NCBI GenBank assembly: GCA_013002165.1 | Contig: JABDKO010000057.1 | Coordinates: forward strand, 1-61,486 | Source: Rhodothermales bacterium | GTDB lineage: Bacteria > Bacteroidota > Rhodothermia > Rhodothermales > JABDKH01 | Direction: 5' to 3' | DNA: 61,486 nucleotides | Shown here: positions 1 to 8,466 of the stretch, one piece after another | Numbering within the stretch: the stretch's first letter is position 1 | Layout: each line of letters opens with the position of its first letter | The notes under the pieces: generated by a model | Seen by the model: the letters and a program-made list of their open reading frames with translations, nothing else | Told to the model about the DNA's origin: nothing | Databases searched by the model: none | Translations under genes and position numbers: made by a program

Positions 1-43
1 ACGGAAAAGTCTGTCTTCCCCTTGTGGCCCTATACCACCCAAA

Positions 44-3000
44 ATGGATAATACTATGCGCAATCGGATACTGCCGATCGGTATCACCCTGTTTATCGCG
101 ATGCTTATCACTGTCGGAGCACTATGGTTGAATAACCAGAACGACGACAGTATTGCTGAAATACCGAAACTTGAGTTGTCGACTGAAAATCCCAACGACC
201 TCTCGATTTTTGAGTCCAAGCTGATACCGAAAAGCGAGAATCCCGGTGAGCGATTTGAGCACGACTTTATGCTTACCCGTGACCCTGCAACAAATTCGAT
301 TCCTCTCGACAGGCTTTTTGAGGCCAGTAAATCGGTCACAGAACAGAAAAGGAGCAAATCGGCGCTTCTGGCAGCAACGATGAGTTGGACAGAGCGAGGC
401 CCGGACGATGTCGGTGGCAGAACAAGGGCAATCATGTTCGATCCGAATGACGTCAACAACGAAAAAGTATTTGCCGGAGCCGTCAGTGGTGGTCTCTGGT
501 TTACCGATGACATCACGGATCCACTAGAAACGTGGACGTCAGTCGACGACTTCTGGTCAAACCTGGCTGTGACAGCGCTGGCCTACGACCCGACCAATAC
601 ACAGGTATTCTATGCAGGTACTGGTGAAGGTTTTTTCAATACGGATGCCGTTTTCGGTGGCGGGGTATTCAAATCTACTGATGGCGGTTCGACGTGGGCT
701 CAGCTGCCAAGTACGTCCCCAACCCTCCCGTCCGGTGACTGGATAGGCGTTCAGGATCTCGTCGTAACGGCGACAGGTGCGGTACTTGCATCGACACGAG
801 AAGGCAATGGCGTGCAGCGTTCAGCTGACGGCGGAACGACCTGGACCGCTGTACTCGATTCGGGTACCGGTGCCTCAACAAGCAGGGCCGCTGACCTCGA
901 GATTGACGCGAATGGAGACATCTATGCGTCCATGGGTGTTTTCTCCGGTGGAAATATCTGGCGCTCGCTTGATGATGGACTCACTTGGACACAGGTAAAT
1001 ACGGGAGGCGGTGGATTCCCGAGTACGGGTGTCAACCGGGTTGAAATCGCAACGGCGCCATCCGATACGAGCATCATCTACGCTATAGCCCATGACAGCG
1101 GTACCTCCGGTGTCGAAGGGATCTATCGGTCTGGTGATTATGGAGTGACGTGGGTCAGTATGCCACTTCCTGCAGATTGCGATGACCTTACCATTACCGC
1201 CGCTGATTTCACAAGGGGGCAGGCATGGTATGATTTGATTGCGGTTGTCAATCCAACTGATCCAAACGACGTCGTTGTCGGCGGGATAGATATTTTCAGG
1301 ACCAGTAATGGAAATGCTGACTCAGGTCCAGGTGAAGGAAGCGGAGCGACATGGACTCAATCGGCGGTCTGGTTAGCACCGGCCAACTTCCCGAGCTGCA
1401 ATAACTCGATGCCCGTCGTACATGCTGATCAGCACGCTATGGTGTATCGGCCTGGATCGTCGACAGAAGTTGTGTTCGGACACGATGGTGGAATTGACTA
1501 CACGGCTGACATCACAGTTGGCGGCTTCCCGACGTTTGTAAACCGTAACAATGGATACAACGTTACCCAGTTTTATTCAGCTGCTCAGAATCCGAACACT
1601 GGTACCAACCTCATGTTCGGGGGTACCCAGGACAACGGAACACCGCAGTTGAACAGCGCCGGTATCGCAACCAGTTTTGGTGACGCGACAGGTGGTGATG
1701 GCGGTTTCAGTCACCTGAACCAGGCGACTAACGTTCTTGCCATGGGAGCAAATACCAATACAAGTTTGCATAGAAGTCTGGATGGTGGATCTACGTGGGC
1801 CGCGATTGGATCCATTACAGGTTGCTCATCCTCATTCATCAATCCATCTGATCTTGATGAGGGTACGAATGAGCTGTTTGTGAACTGTGGACCATCGAAT
1901 ATTGCAAGTGTTTACGGGCTTGTCGTCGGGCCGATTGGTGTCAACACACTTGGCACCGGCATTTGGACGGACACACCAACTCACTTGCGAGCGTCACCGT
2001 TTGGCTCTTCCTCAGTTGCAACCGTATACGTCGGTACGAGTGGTGGAACGATCCACCGCGGTACGGACCTGCAGGATGGCGGCACGGAATCATGGACGAC
2101 CATTAATACCTCGCCCTTTGCCGGGTCCGTTAGCGTCTCCAGTATAGACTTTGGTGGCAGTGAAGACACAGTGCTCGTGACTCTGTCGAACTACGGAGTA
2201 TCCTCGGTCTGGGAGACGCATGATGGTGGCACAAACTGGTTCGATCGCGATACAGCAACGCTACCTGACGTACCCGTACGTTGGGGAATGTATAATCCAG
2301 CCAACCGAAGCAAGGTCATTCTTGCAACTGAAATTGGCGTACTGGAAACCGATGATATCGCAGCAGGCCCTGCAGTCTGGAGCGTCGCCACAAATTTCCC
2401 AACTGTGCGAACAGACATGTTGAAGTACAGGGCGTCCGACGAGACGATTCTTGCCGTCACTCACGGCCGCGGGCTCTGGACCGGAACGGTTGTCACACTG
2501 CCAGTTGAACTGGTTGACTTCAATTCAGTGGTCGATGGCAACGATGTTGTCCTGCAATGGAACACGGCGTCCGAGTCATCGAATGCTGGTTTTCAGATTG
2601 AACGGGCGACCAGGACATCGGCATCGAAATCCTCCGAGCTTCAGTTTGAGGCCCTCGGCTTTATCAATGGACGAGGTACAACCTCTGAGCCTCAAGCATA
2701 TACTCACCGACTCGAAAACGTCGACGCAGGTGAGTATACATTCAGGCTGAAGCAGGTTGATCTCGACGGGTCTTTCGCCTACTCGGATATGATCGAAGTT
2801 TCGATCGAGCTTCCAGGTGAGGCGCTTCTCTCGCAGGCGTATCCGAACCCGTTCAAGGATGAGGCCACTATTCGACTCCAGGTCAAGAAGACCCAGGAGG
2901 TCGAGGTTGCCCTGTACGACATGCAGGGCCGCCGCGTTGCGACTCTCTATAGCGGAGAGGTACCTGCTAACGAGGCAGTCGAGATCGCGTTGAAATCCGA

Positions 3001-3082
3001 TGGTCTGGCGAGTGGTCTGTATATCTATCGCGCGGTCGGCTCTTCGTTCATCGACTCGAAAACAGTCAGCCTGATCAAGTAG
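44..3082 (+). CDS. Secreted Asp-box (BNR/sortilin-like) protein with T9SS sorting domain
   Basis: A 1012-aa exported protein. The N-terminus is basic and then hydrophobic (about residues 6-29), a signal peptide or anchor. The body carries repeated Asp-boxes (STDGGSTW, SADGGTTW, SLDDGLTW, SLDGGSTW, THDGGTNW) typical of sialidase/sortilin/VPS10-type beta-propellers. The last ~80 residues begin with YPNPF and form the type A T9SS C-terminal sorting domain, so the protein is expected to cross the outer membrane and be attached to the surface or released. The substrate cannot be read from sequence. ATG 44 has no Shine-Dalgarno sequence; ATG 56 is an alternative start. A strong terminator follows directly. 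Fold and export are well supported; the biochemical role is unknown. Confidence 0.85.
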   Translation: MDNTMRNRILPIGITLFIAMLITVGALWLNNQNDDSIAEIPKLELSTENPNDLSIFESKLIPKSENPGERFEHDFMLTRDPATNSIPLDRLFEASKSVTEQKRSKSALLAATMSWTERGPDDVGGRTRAIMFDPNDVNNEKVFAGAVSGGLWFTDDITDPLETWTSVDDFWSNLAVTALAYDPTNTQVFYAGTGEGFFNTDAVFGGGVFKSTDGGSTWAQLPSTSPTLPSGDWIGVQDLVVTATGAVLASTREGNGVQRSADGGTTWTAVLDSGTGASTSRAADLEIDANGDIYASMGVFSGGNIWRSLDDGLTWTQVNTGGGGFPSTGVNRVEIATAPSDTSIIYAIAHDSGTSGVEGIYRSGDYGVTWVSMPLPADCDDLTITAADFTRGQAWYDLIAVVNPTDPNDVVVGGIDIFRTSNGNADSGPGEGSGATWTQSAVWLAPANFPSCNNSMPVVHADQHAMVYRPGSSTEVVFGHDGGIDYTADITVGGFPTFVNRNNGYNVTQFYSAAQNPNTGTNLMFGGTQDNGTPQLNSAGIATSFGDATGGDGGFSHLNQATNVLAMGANTNTSLHRSLDGGSTWAAIGSITGCSSSFINPSDLDEGTNELFVNCGPSNIASVYGLVVGPIGVNTLGTGIWTDTPTHLRASPFGSSSVATVYVGTSGGTIHRGTDLQDGGTESWTTINTSPFAGSVSVSSIDFGGSEDTVLVTLSNYGVSSVWETHDGGTNWFDRDTATLPDVPVRWGMYNPANRSKVILATEIGVLETDDIAAGPAVWSVATNFPTVRTDMLKYRASDETILAVTHGRGLWTGTVVTLPVELVDFNSVVDGNDVVLQWNTASESSNAGFQIERATRTSASKSSELQFEALGFINGRGTTSEPQAYTHRLENVDAGEYTFRLKQVDLDGSFAYSDMIEVSIELPGEALLSQAYPNPFKDEATIRLQVKKTQEVEVALYDMQGRRVATLYSGEVPANEAVEIALKSDGLASGLYIYRAVGSSFIDSKTVSLIK

Positions 3083-3108
3083 CTTCAAAAGCACGCATTT
3101 AAAGCATG

Positions 3109-3141
3109 GCGGCCACCTGCTCGATCAGGTGGCCGCTTTTT
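3109..3141 (+). terminator. Rho-independent terminator after the Asp-box gene
   Basis: A perfect 11-bp GC-rich stem (3109-3119 with 3126-3136), a 6-nt loop and a T tract at 3137-3141. The T tract runs into the stop codon of the convergent M14 gene, so the hairpin sits exactly between the two 3' ends. Confidence 0.92.
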
Positions 3142-4192
3142 ATTTCCGATACCGGGCACAGGTCTCAATTCCGAGTTCTATAGCCTCAAGCTGCAAGGCA
3201 ATCGCATCAGCAATCTTTACCGGCCGCAGTTCAAAGCTGGACAGTCGATCCGTTATGCTTTGCCCGGCGTCGATCTCGGCTTTCCATTCCGGCAGATGCT
3301 TTTTCAATTCTACGTAGTTCTCTGGAATCATCGTGCCGCTACCCGAGTTGCGAATCGCGAACAAGGGGATCTCCGTTACCAGACTCAATGGATCCGCCGA
3401 AAGCGTCCTCATGAACTCCATTGAACTGGAATGAAACAGGGAGGCAGTCTCGGTTTCGCCTAAACCAGAAAAGTGCGCCCTCATTGCCGCGCCTTCCGGC
3501 GTGGTCGTGTAGCCGTCTTCGATGTAAAAGAACCCCTTCTCTCCTTTCCTGTTGTGCGTATGCAAACCCAGATTCATGGATTCTGCAAGTCGCGTATACG
3601 CATCTCGAATTTCCTGAGTGCGCGAGGTCCAGTGCCGCTCGATCAACAACATCACTCCCTCCGCGTAGCCCATACCGTGCAGGCTGACGTGCAAGTCAAT
3701 CGTCCCGATCGAGTTCCAGTAGCTCACAGCCGCGGCATTTTCGGGCCTCATGTCGGGGTAGCCAAATTCGATATCATCCCCCGGCAACTCGCGAACGACA
3801 TTCTGGATGTATGATTCAACACTGGGCCAGTTGCTCATCCATTCAGCGTTTCGTTCCTCGCCATCCGGATTAATCTGGGGTATAACGTGAAACGTACAAG
3901 CTTCCAGATGTGAGCCGGGCAGGCCACCCCCGGCAAGGACGGTTTCGATTAGCAGCCTGATGGTCTCCGACCCGATGGGTTCATCTGCATGCGACCCGGA
4001 GATGATGCTGACGTGAATGGGCCCGCTGCCAAAGTCATATGCGTCTATAGTGCGTCCCTCCCGGCTGCGACCAATCGAACGAACTGTAATTCCACTGTTG
4101 GAAAAACCGTTTTCTTCGGGAAGACGTTGGTGCCACTGGTCGGTTGTTTGCAGTTGACCGTGATGATTTCGGGCGAGTTGATGCAGACGCAT
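3140..4192 (-). CDS. M14-family zinc carboxypeptidase-like protein
   Basis: A 350-aa protein with the M14 metallopeptidase core. The zinc-binding HxxE motif is HADE (H68, E71), the substrate-arginine region is INPDGEERN (107-115), the third ligand lies in IDLHVSLHG (H168 or H172), and GLGETE near residue 235 is the likely catalytic glutamate region. No clear signal peptide is visible, so a cytoplasmic peptidase or deacylase/amidase of the M14 superfamily is likely. The gene is convergent with the Asp-box gene and divergent from glgA, which starts 78 bp away. The family is well supported; the substrate is unknown (peptidoglycan peptide or acyl-amino acid are possibilities). Confidence 0.8.
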   Translation of the reverse strand: MRLHQLARNHHGQLQTTDQWHQRLPEENGFSNSGITVRSIGRSREGRTIDAYDFGSGPIHVSIISGSHADEPIGSETIRLLIETVLAGGGLPGSHLEACTFHVIPQINPDGEERNAEWMSNWPSVESYIQNVVRELPGDDIEFGYPDMRPENAAAVSYWNSIGTIDLHVSLHGMGYAEGVMLLIERHWTSRTQEIRDAYTRLAESMNLGLHTHNRKGEKGFFYIEDGYTTTPEGAAMRAHFSGLGETETASLFHSSSMEFMRTLSADPLSLVTEIPLFAIRNSGSGTMIPENYVELKKHLPEWKAEIDAGQSITDRLSSFELRPVKIADAIALQLEAIELGIETCARYRK

Positions 4193-4220
4193 GGATAGGG
4201 CTTGAGCAGTGTGTTAGTAA

Positions 4221-4254
4221 TTGCCGTACATTCCCGAAGATAGAATATATTTTG
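4221..4254 (+). promoter_or_regulatory. Possible Bacteroidota-type promoter of glgA
   Basis: TTG at 4221-4223 and TATATTTTG at 4246-4254 resemble the TTTG / TAnnTTTG pair, with a rather long 22-nt spacer. It lies 17-50 nt before the glgA start. Pattern match only. Confidence 0.3.
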
Positions 4255-4270
4255 TCGTTACAGAGATCGT

Positions 4271-5728
4271 GTGCAAATGAATGTCTGCTTTATTACCAGT
4301 GAATGTGTTCCGTATGCAAAGACCGGTGGCCTTGCGGATGTGAGTGGAGCGTTGCCGAAGGCGCTCGCTGAACTCGGATGTGCCGTCAAGGTCTTCATGC
4401 CGCTGTACGACTCCATAGATACACGCTTGCACAATCTCGTCTTCAGCGAAGATCTGTACGAGATTCCCGTCCAGATCGGCAATAGATCGGTCGTATTTAA
4501 TACATGGTTTGGCAATCTCGGCGATTCCGGGGTTAAGGTTCATTTCATTGACTGCCCGTTGTACTACCACAGATCCTCGATCTACACATCGGATGGCGAC
4601 GAGAACGAGCGATATATCCTCCTGCAGCATGCAGCTTTCAAGATCATGCAGCGCTATAACTGGTCTCCCGATGTCTTGCACTGCAATGATTGGCAAAGCG
4701 GCCTTGTACCTGCAATGGCGAAGAACATTTATCATTGGGATGAACTGTTCAGGGAATCCGTTTCGGTTCTTACCGTGCACAACATTGCCTATCAGGGAGC
4801 ATTCGATCCTCAAGACATATACAAAACCGGCCTGCCATCGTCGATGGTAGCCAAAGGCGGACCTCTTGAGCACAACGGTGCCATGTCATTCATGAAAGGC
4901 GGCATTGTTTACGCAGACGCAGTTACTTCGGTTAGTCCGACGTACGCAAAGGAAATTCAACAACCGCAGTATGGCGCCGGCCTTGATGCAATACTCAGAA
5001 CCTATCATCACAAGCTGACTGGAATCCTCAACGGCATCGATACCGACGTCTGGAGTCCCGGCCAGGACACATACATCAAGCCGCGCTATACCGTCAAGAC
5101 GCTGAACAAGAAGCAACGTGTCAAGGCAAACCTTCTGAAGAAGTTCGGATTGGAGTACGATGAGGAACGGCCCTTATTCGGAATCATCTCCAGATTGACA
5201 CCGCAAAAAGGATTTGAATTACTTCAACCGATTCTATCTCATTTGCTTCAGACCAGCAACATGCAACTTGTGGTGCTCGGTAGCGGCGAAGAGTCGTCTG
5301 AGCAATTTTTTCAGTTGGCGAAGGATCTATACCCGGAGCAGGTAGCTGTTTTCGTGGGCTACAACAATGAACTCGCGCACTGGATCGAGGCCGGAGCAGA
5401 CTTTTTCATCATGCCATCCCGATTCGAACCCTGTGGACTGAATCAGATGTACAGTCTTGCGTATGGCACACTCCCCATTGTCAGAAAAACCGGAGGACTT
5501 GCGGACACCGTCATCGATGTATATTCCGATCCCGAGAATGGCAATGGCCTCGTTTTCGAAGACTTCACATCTTACGCTTTGCTGACGACTATCCAGAGAG
5601 CCCTGGAAATCTACTCCGATTCCGACGCACTCGAAACGATTCGGCTTCGTGGCATGAACGCGGACTTTTCTTGGACCCGGTCAGCCGAGAAATACGTTGC
5701 CCTCTACAACCGGTTGAAATACGCGTAG
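4271..5728 (+). CDS. glgA: Glycogen (starch) synthase, GT5
   Basis: A 485-aa GT-B glycosyltransferase that adds ADP-glucose units to alpha-1,4-glucan. The N-terminal sugar-nucleotide motif KTGGL is at residues 17-21. The C-terminal half has GIISRLTPQKG, the ESRF-like region MPSRFEPCGLNQ and a second TGGLADTV motif, all diagnostic of GlgA. Length is as usual for the family (about 480). The start used is GTG 4271; ATG 4277, two codons later, is equally possible. No other glycogen gene is adjacent, so it is a single-gene unit here, running convergently into the ATP-grasp gene. Assignment is confident. Confidence 0.95.
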   Translation: MQMNVCFITSECVPYAKTGGLADVSGALPKALAELGCAVKVFMPLYDSIDTRLHNLVFSEDLYEIPVQIGNRSVVFNTWFGNLGDSGVKVHFIDCPLYYHRSSIYTSDGDENERYILLQHAAFKIMQRYNWSPDVLHCNDWQSGLVPAMAKNIYHWDELFRESVSVLTVHNIAYQGAFDPQDIYKTGLPSSMVAKGGPLEHNGAMSFMKGGIVYADAVTSVSPTYAKEIQQPQYGAGLDAILRTYHHKLTGILNGIDTDVWSPGQDTYIKPRYTVKTLNKKQRVKANLLKKFGLEYDEERPLFGIISRLTPQKGFELLQPILSHLLQTSNMQLVVLGSGEESSEQFFQLAKDLYPEQVAVFVGYNNELAHWIEAGADFFIMPSRFEPCGLNQMYSLAYGTLPIVRKTGGLADTVIDVYSDPENGNGLVFEDFTSYALLTTIQRALEIYSDSDALETIRLRGMNADFSWTRSAEKYVALYNRLKYA

Positions 5729-5834
5729 ACGGTCGACGGACGAACTACCTAACGATGATGATGTTGGTGGATGGTCCGAGAGATCGCGGTGCAGCCGCAG
5801 CGACCGTGCCCGGAGGGCGAGGTCATCAGTAAAG

Positions 5835-7043
5835 CTAAAACTCTGCTGCCGAATCCAACGGTGGCTGTGTAGCGAGAAAATCAGCCGCAAATCGTTCCCC
5901 GTACTTATCCAGCAAACCTGAGACCCTTTCTTCGGAGGGAGATGCGACGATAAGTCCAGCGTGGAATGACTTGTTCATCCGAAAAACTACTTCCTCGTCG
6001 GAGTAGCTTGAAAGGTCCGGATGTTCCATACGAGACAGGCACACAATCAGCCCCGCATATTCCTGTTTTGTTGCAGGCAATTCATACGTACGACCCAGAG
6101 CCGCGGCCACCTCTACCCTTGCCCACTCCTCCCACATATTCACACCCGATGAGTACTCGACCAGCTGGTCGATCCCCGCTCCACCGACACGTGCTGCCGC
6201 TTCGAGAAATACATACTTGCCGGTGTCACTACGTTTGATAAACTCAGCGTGTACGACGCCGTTCTTCTTCTCGAATGCGGTAATCAGTTGCTCATTGCGG
6301 CCAAGGATGTCGATTGTTGCCGGGTCCTCGCGCGGCATGGTTTGGGTGCAAAAGACTCCCCCACCAGCATAGATATCGAGTGGAGGTTCGCGGTAAACAC
6401 TGGTACACGCAAAGAGAATTTTGCCTCCAACAATAATCGAATCAACATGATGAACACTGCCTGAGACAAATTCCTCCAGAAGAAAGTGCGATTGCTTGTC
6501 TCCGAGCGCGTCTAGCGTCTCCCAGAGCACAGATTCCTGCTCAATCTTCCTGATCCCCATGGCGCTGGCCTCTGCGCGGGGCTTAAGCATCCACGGCGCT
6601 GGCGTGCGACTCATGAAGGCACGAACATCGTCATAATTCAGGATACCGACAAAGTCGGGAACGTCAACGCCGGACTCACGTGCCTTCTTGCGCATCGTGA
6701 GTTTGTCTCTAAAACGACGAGCCGGGGTAACCTTCGGTCCATCAAGGCACAGGTGCTCCCGAAGCTGCGCCGCTGTCAGCGTATCGTATTCATCGAGCGC
6801 AATGAGACGCTTGATATTTCGCGTACGATACAGATAAGCGATTGTGTTGGTGATGTCAGGTTGTTTCGAGACACTCGGCAACGTGATGAATTCATCGATC
6901 GATTCGAATGGCCACGGCTCATCCGCCAGCTTCTCGGTCGTGACCAGAATGACCTTCGCTCCTGCCTGCTTCGCCGCTGAAAGGAATCTTCCGCCCTTGT
7001 AATAGCAAGCAAGGCAAAGAATGGTAGGCGTCTCGTCACTCAT
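5835..7043 (-). CDS. ATP-grasp domain enzyme of unknown substrate
   Basis: A 402-aa protein. The N-terminal ~100 residues form a Rossmann-like preATP-grasp domain (ILCLACYYKGG start). The ATP-grasp core follows: PWMLKPRAEASAMGIRKI near 145-162, then the metal-binding region LEAAARVGG near 290. It resembles carbamoyl-phosphate-synthase-like or biotin-carboxylase-like ligases that join a carboxylate to an amine or thiol. No partner gene reveals the substrate: upstream lies the T9SS plug gene (67-bp gap) and downstream glgA is convergent. The ATP-grasp fold is certain; the specific reaction is not. Confidence 0.8.
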   Translation of the reverse strand: MSDETPTILCLACYYKGGRFLSAAKQAGAKVILVTTEKLADEPWPFESIDEFITLPSVSKQPDITNTIAYLYRTRNIKRLIALDEYDTLTAAQLREHLCLDGPKVTPARRFRDKLTMRKKARESGVDVPDFVGILNYDDVRAFMSRTPAPWMLKPRAEASAMGIRKIEQESVLWETLDALGDKQSHFLLEEFVSGSVHHVDSIIVGGKILFACTSVYREPPLDIYAGGGVFCTQTMPREDPATIDILGRNEQLITAFEKKNGVVHAEFIKRSDTGKYVFLEAAARVGGAGIDQLVEYSSGVNMWEEWARVEVAAALGRTYELPATKQEYAGLIVCLSRMEHPDLSSYSDEEVVFRMNKSFHAGLIVASPSEERVSGLLDKYGERFAADFLATQPPLDSAAEF

Positions 7044-7110
7044 CCGGGCTCTCCATTAATTATCGACTACTACCAATTAAAGCAATCTGAACCGACTGCG
7101 CAATCGGGGT

Positions 7111-8466
7111 TTATCGTGTTGTTCCGCCGACGGATATAAGCCGGTCCGTCTGTAAAGATATGTCGTCAAAGTAGACGAATGCAGTGTATGTATTTTCAAG
7201 GCGAGGGACCCCATTCCTCAGCTGGCGGTTGACTGCTTCGCTTGTGGTCATGTATTCATAATCATATTGTCCCTGTTTTATCAGGACGCTGCCCTCGTAT
7301 CTCGTACGTTCCGGGATCCAGATGAGCTTGGATGACTGTTCTAACTGCCAGTTGTTAAACGAACCGACGACAAACAAGTCACTGCCATATCTGCGGCCAC
7401 CCTCCGGCACAAACCGGAAATTGACGTTCACGTATTGCCCCGCAAGATCTGGATCTGCCACGTCATGGGATGCTTGCGAAACAACAATCTGGCCATTGAG
7501 CAATGGACCAAAACCCGCTGCCCCCAACCTCCCAAGATCAGGTTCCAGATCAAGTTCGAACGGTGAAACAGAACGATCAATGCCTTCGATTCTGTTACTC
7601 AGGCGGAGTGAAGTCAAATCAAGAAAGTAACTGGACGCCGTCGGCTCAAATACATTCGCAGGAGTGAGATAAAATTCCAGTGCCGGCTGGTTCATCAGCG
7701 ATGCCTGGTCAGTACATCGCAGGCCATCAATAGCGCCGTTCCGCGCAAAACATACGCTGTAGTTGAAAGGTGTTGCCTGCGTGTTGGATGGCGGAGTAAA
7801 AACAGCGAACGGCTGCACGCCGGTCGACGCGAAGCCCGGTAAAATTACGCTCTCCAGTGCCATATTTACCGGCGTGCGCTGCTCCGAAATGAAGAATGGT
7901 CTTTCAAACAGGACTCGATCCTCATCGCCCTGCTCAGACACTCGAACGATGTAGTTACCGCTTATCAGAAACTGAATCGACTCGTTAGGAAAGGCGTAGG
8001 AATAGTGCACGAAATTGGTTTCAGTCCCGCGCGATGGTCTGTAGTCAAGAATGTCATCGCGCTGAAATGACTCCAGGTACTCCGAAGGACTCAGGTCCCG
8101 CCTCCAGTTTCTGTCTGCATGATAAAAGTATACCGAGAGCGGTCGCCCCTGATCTTCGATAATATCAAACTCCAGTCTCAGCTGCTCCGTGTTGGACAGC
8201 TGTAAGATCGGAACTGAGGTTTCGTCACCCTCCCGATGGAATTGAATTGTCTGCGCCGTTGACGAAGTCGTTGAGAAGCCCGCAGCACCGCCCCTCTCAG
8301 ATCTCATCTCTTCTACACGGCGGGGAGTTCTGCTGCCATCCTCTTCTGCTCCGGTGCTGACACACCCTGCCCCGAAGAAAAAAAACATTACCAAAACGAG
8401 TACATTTCTTTTCGGAAAATAAAACCGCTGAGTAGCCGCCTTGTCAATGCGTTGTGCTGTAGTCAT
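7111..8466 (-). CDS. T9SS plug-like lipoprotein (DUF5103)
   Basis: A 451-aa protein. The sequence DLSPSEYLESFQ followed by ISGNYIVRV is the hallmark of the DUF5103 family, known as the 'Plug' that closes the SprA channel of the type IX secretion system. The N-terminus is basic, then hydrophobic, and ends in FGAGC, a lipobox, so a lipoprotein is likely. Near residues 365-405 a GSFNNWQ...Y.Y pattern resembles a CBM48/E-set strand set, often seen at the end of this family. The start overlaps the end of the upstream membrane protease by 23 bp, which suggests translational coupling. This supports a functional T9SS matching the sorting domain at 44-3082. Confidence 0.85.
   Translation of the reverse strand: MTTAQRIDKAATQRFYFPKRNVLVLVMFFFFGAGCVSTGAEEDGSRTPRRVEEMRSERGGAAGFSTTSSTAQTIQFHREGDETSVPILQLSNTEQLRLEFDIIEDQGRPLSVYFYHADRNWRRDLSPSEYLESFQRDDILDYRPSRGTETNFVHYSYAFPNESIQFLISGNYIVRVSEQGDEDRVLFERPFFISEQRTPVNMALESVILPGFASTGVQPFAVFTPPSNTQATPFNYSVCFARNGAIDGLRCTDQASLMNQPALEFYLTPANVFEPTASSYFLDLTSLRLSNRIEGIDRSVSPFELDLEPDLGRLGAAGFGPLLNGQIVVSQASHDVADPDLAGQYVNVNFRFVPEGGRRYGSDLFVVGSFNNWQLEQSSKLIWIPERTRYEGSVLIKQGQYDYEYMTTSEAVNRQLRNGVPRLENTYTAFVYFDDISLQTDRLISVGGTTR

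Noticed and set aside
2576-3094. 172-aa minus-strand ORF
   Set aside because: Shadow of the Asp-box/T9SS gene; no domain or RBS.
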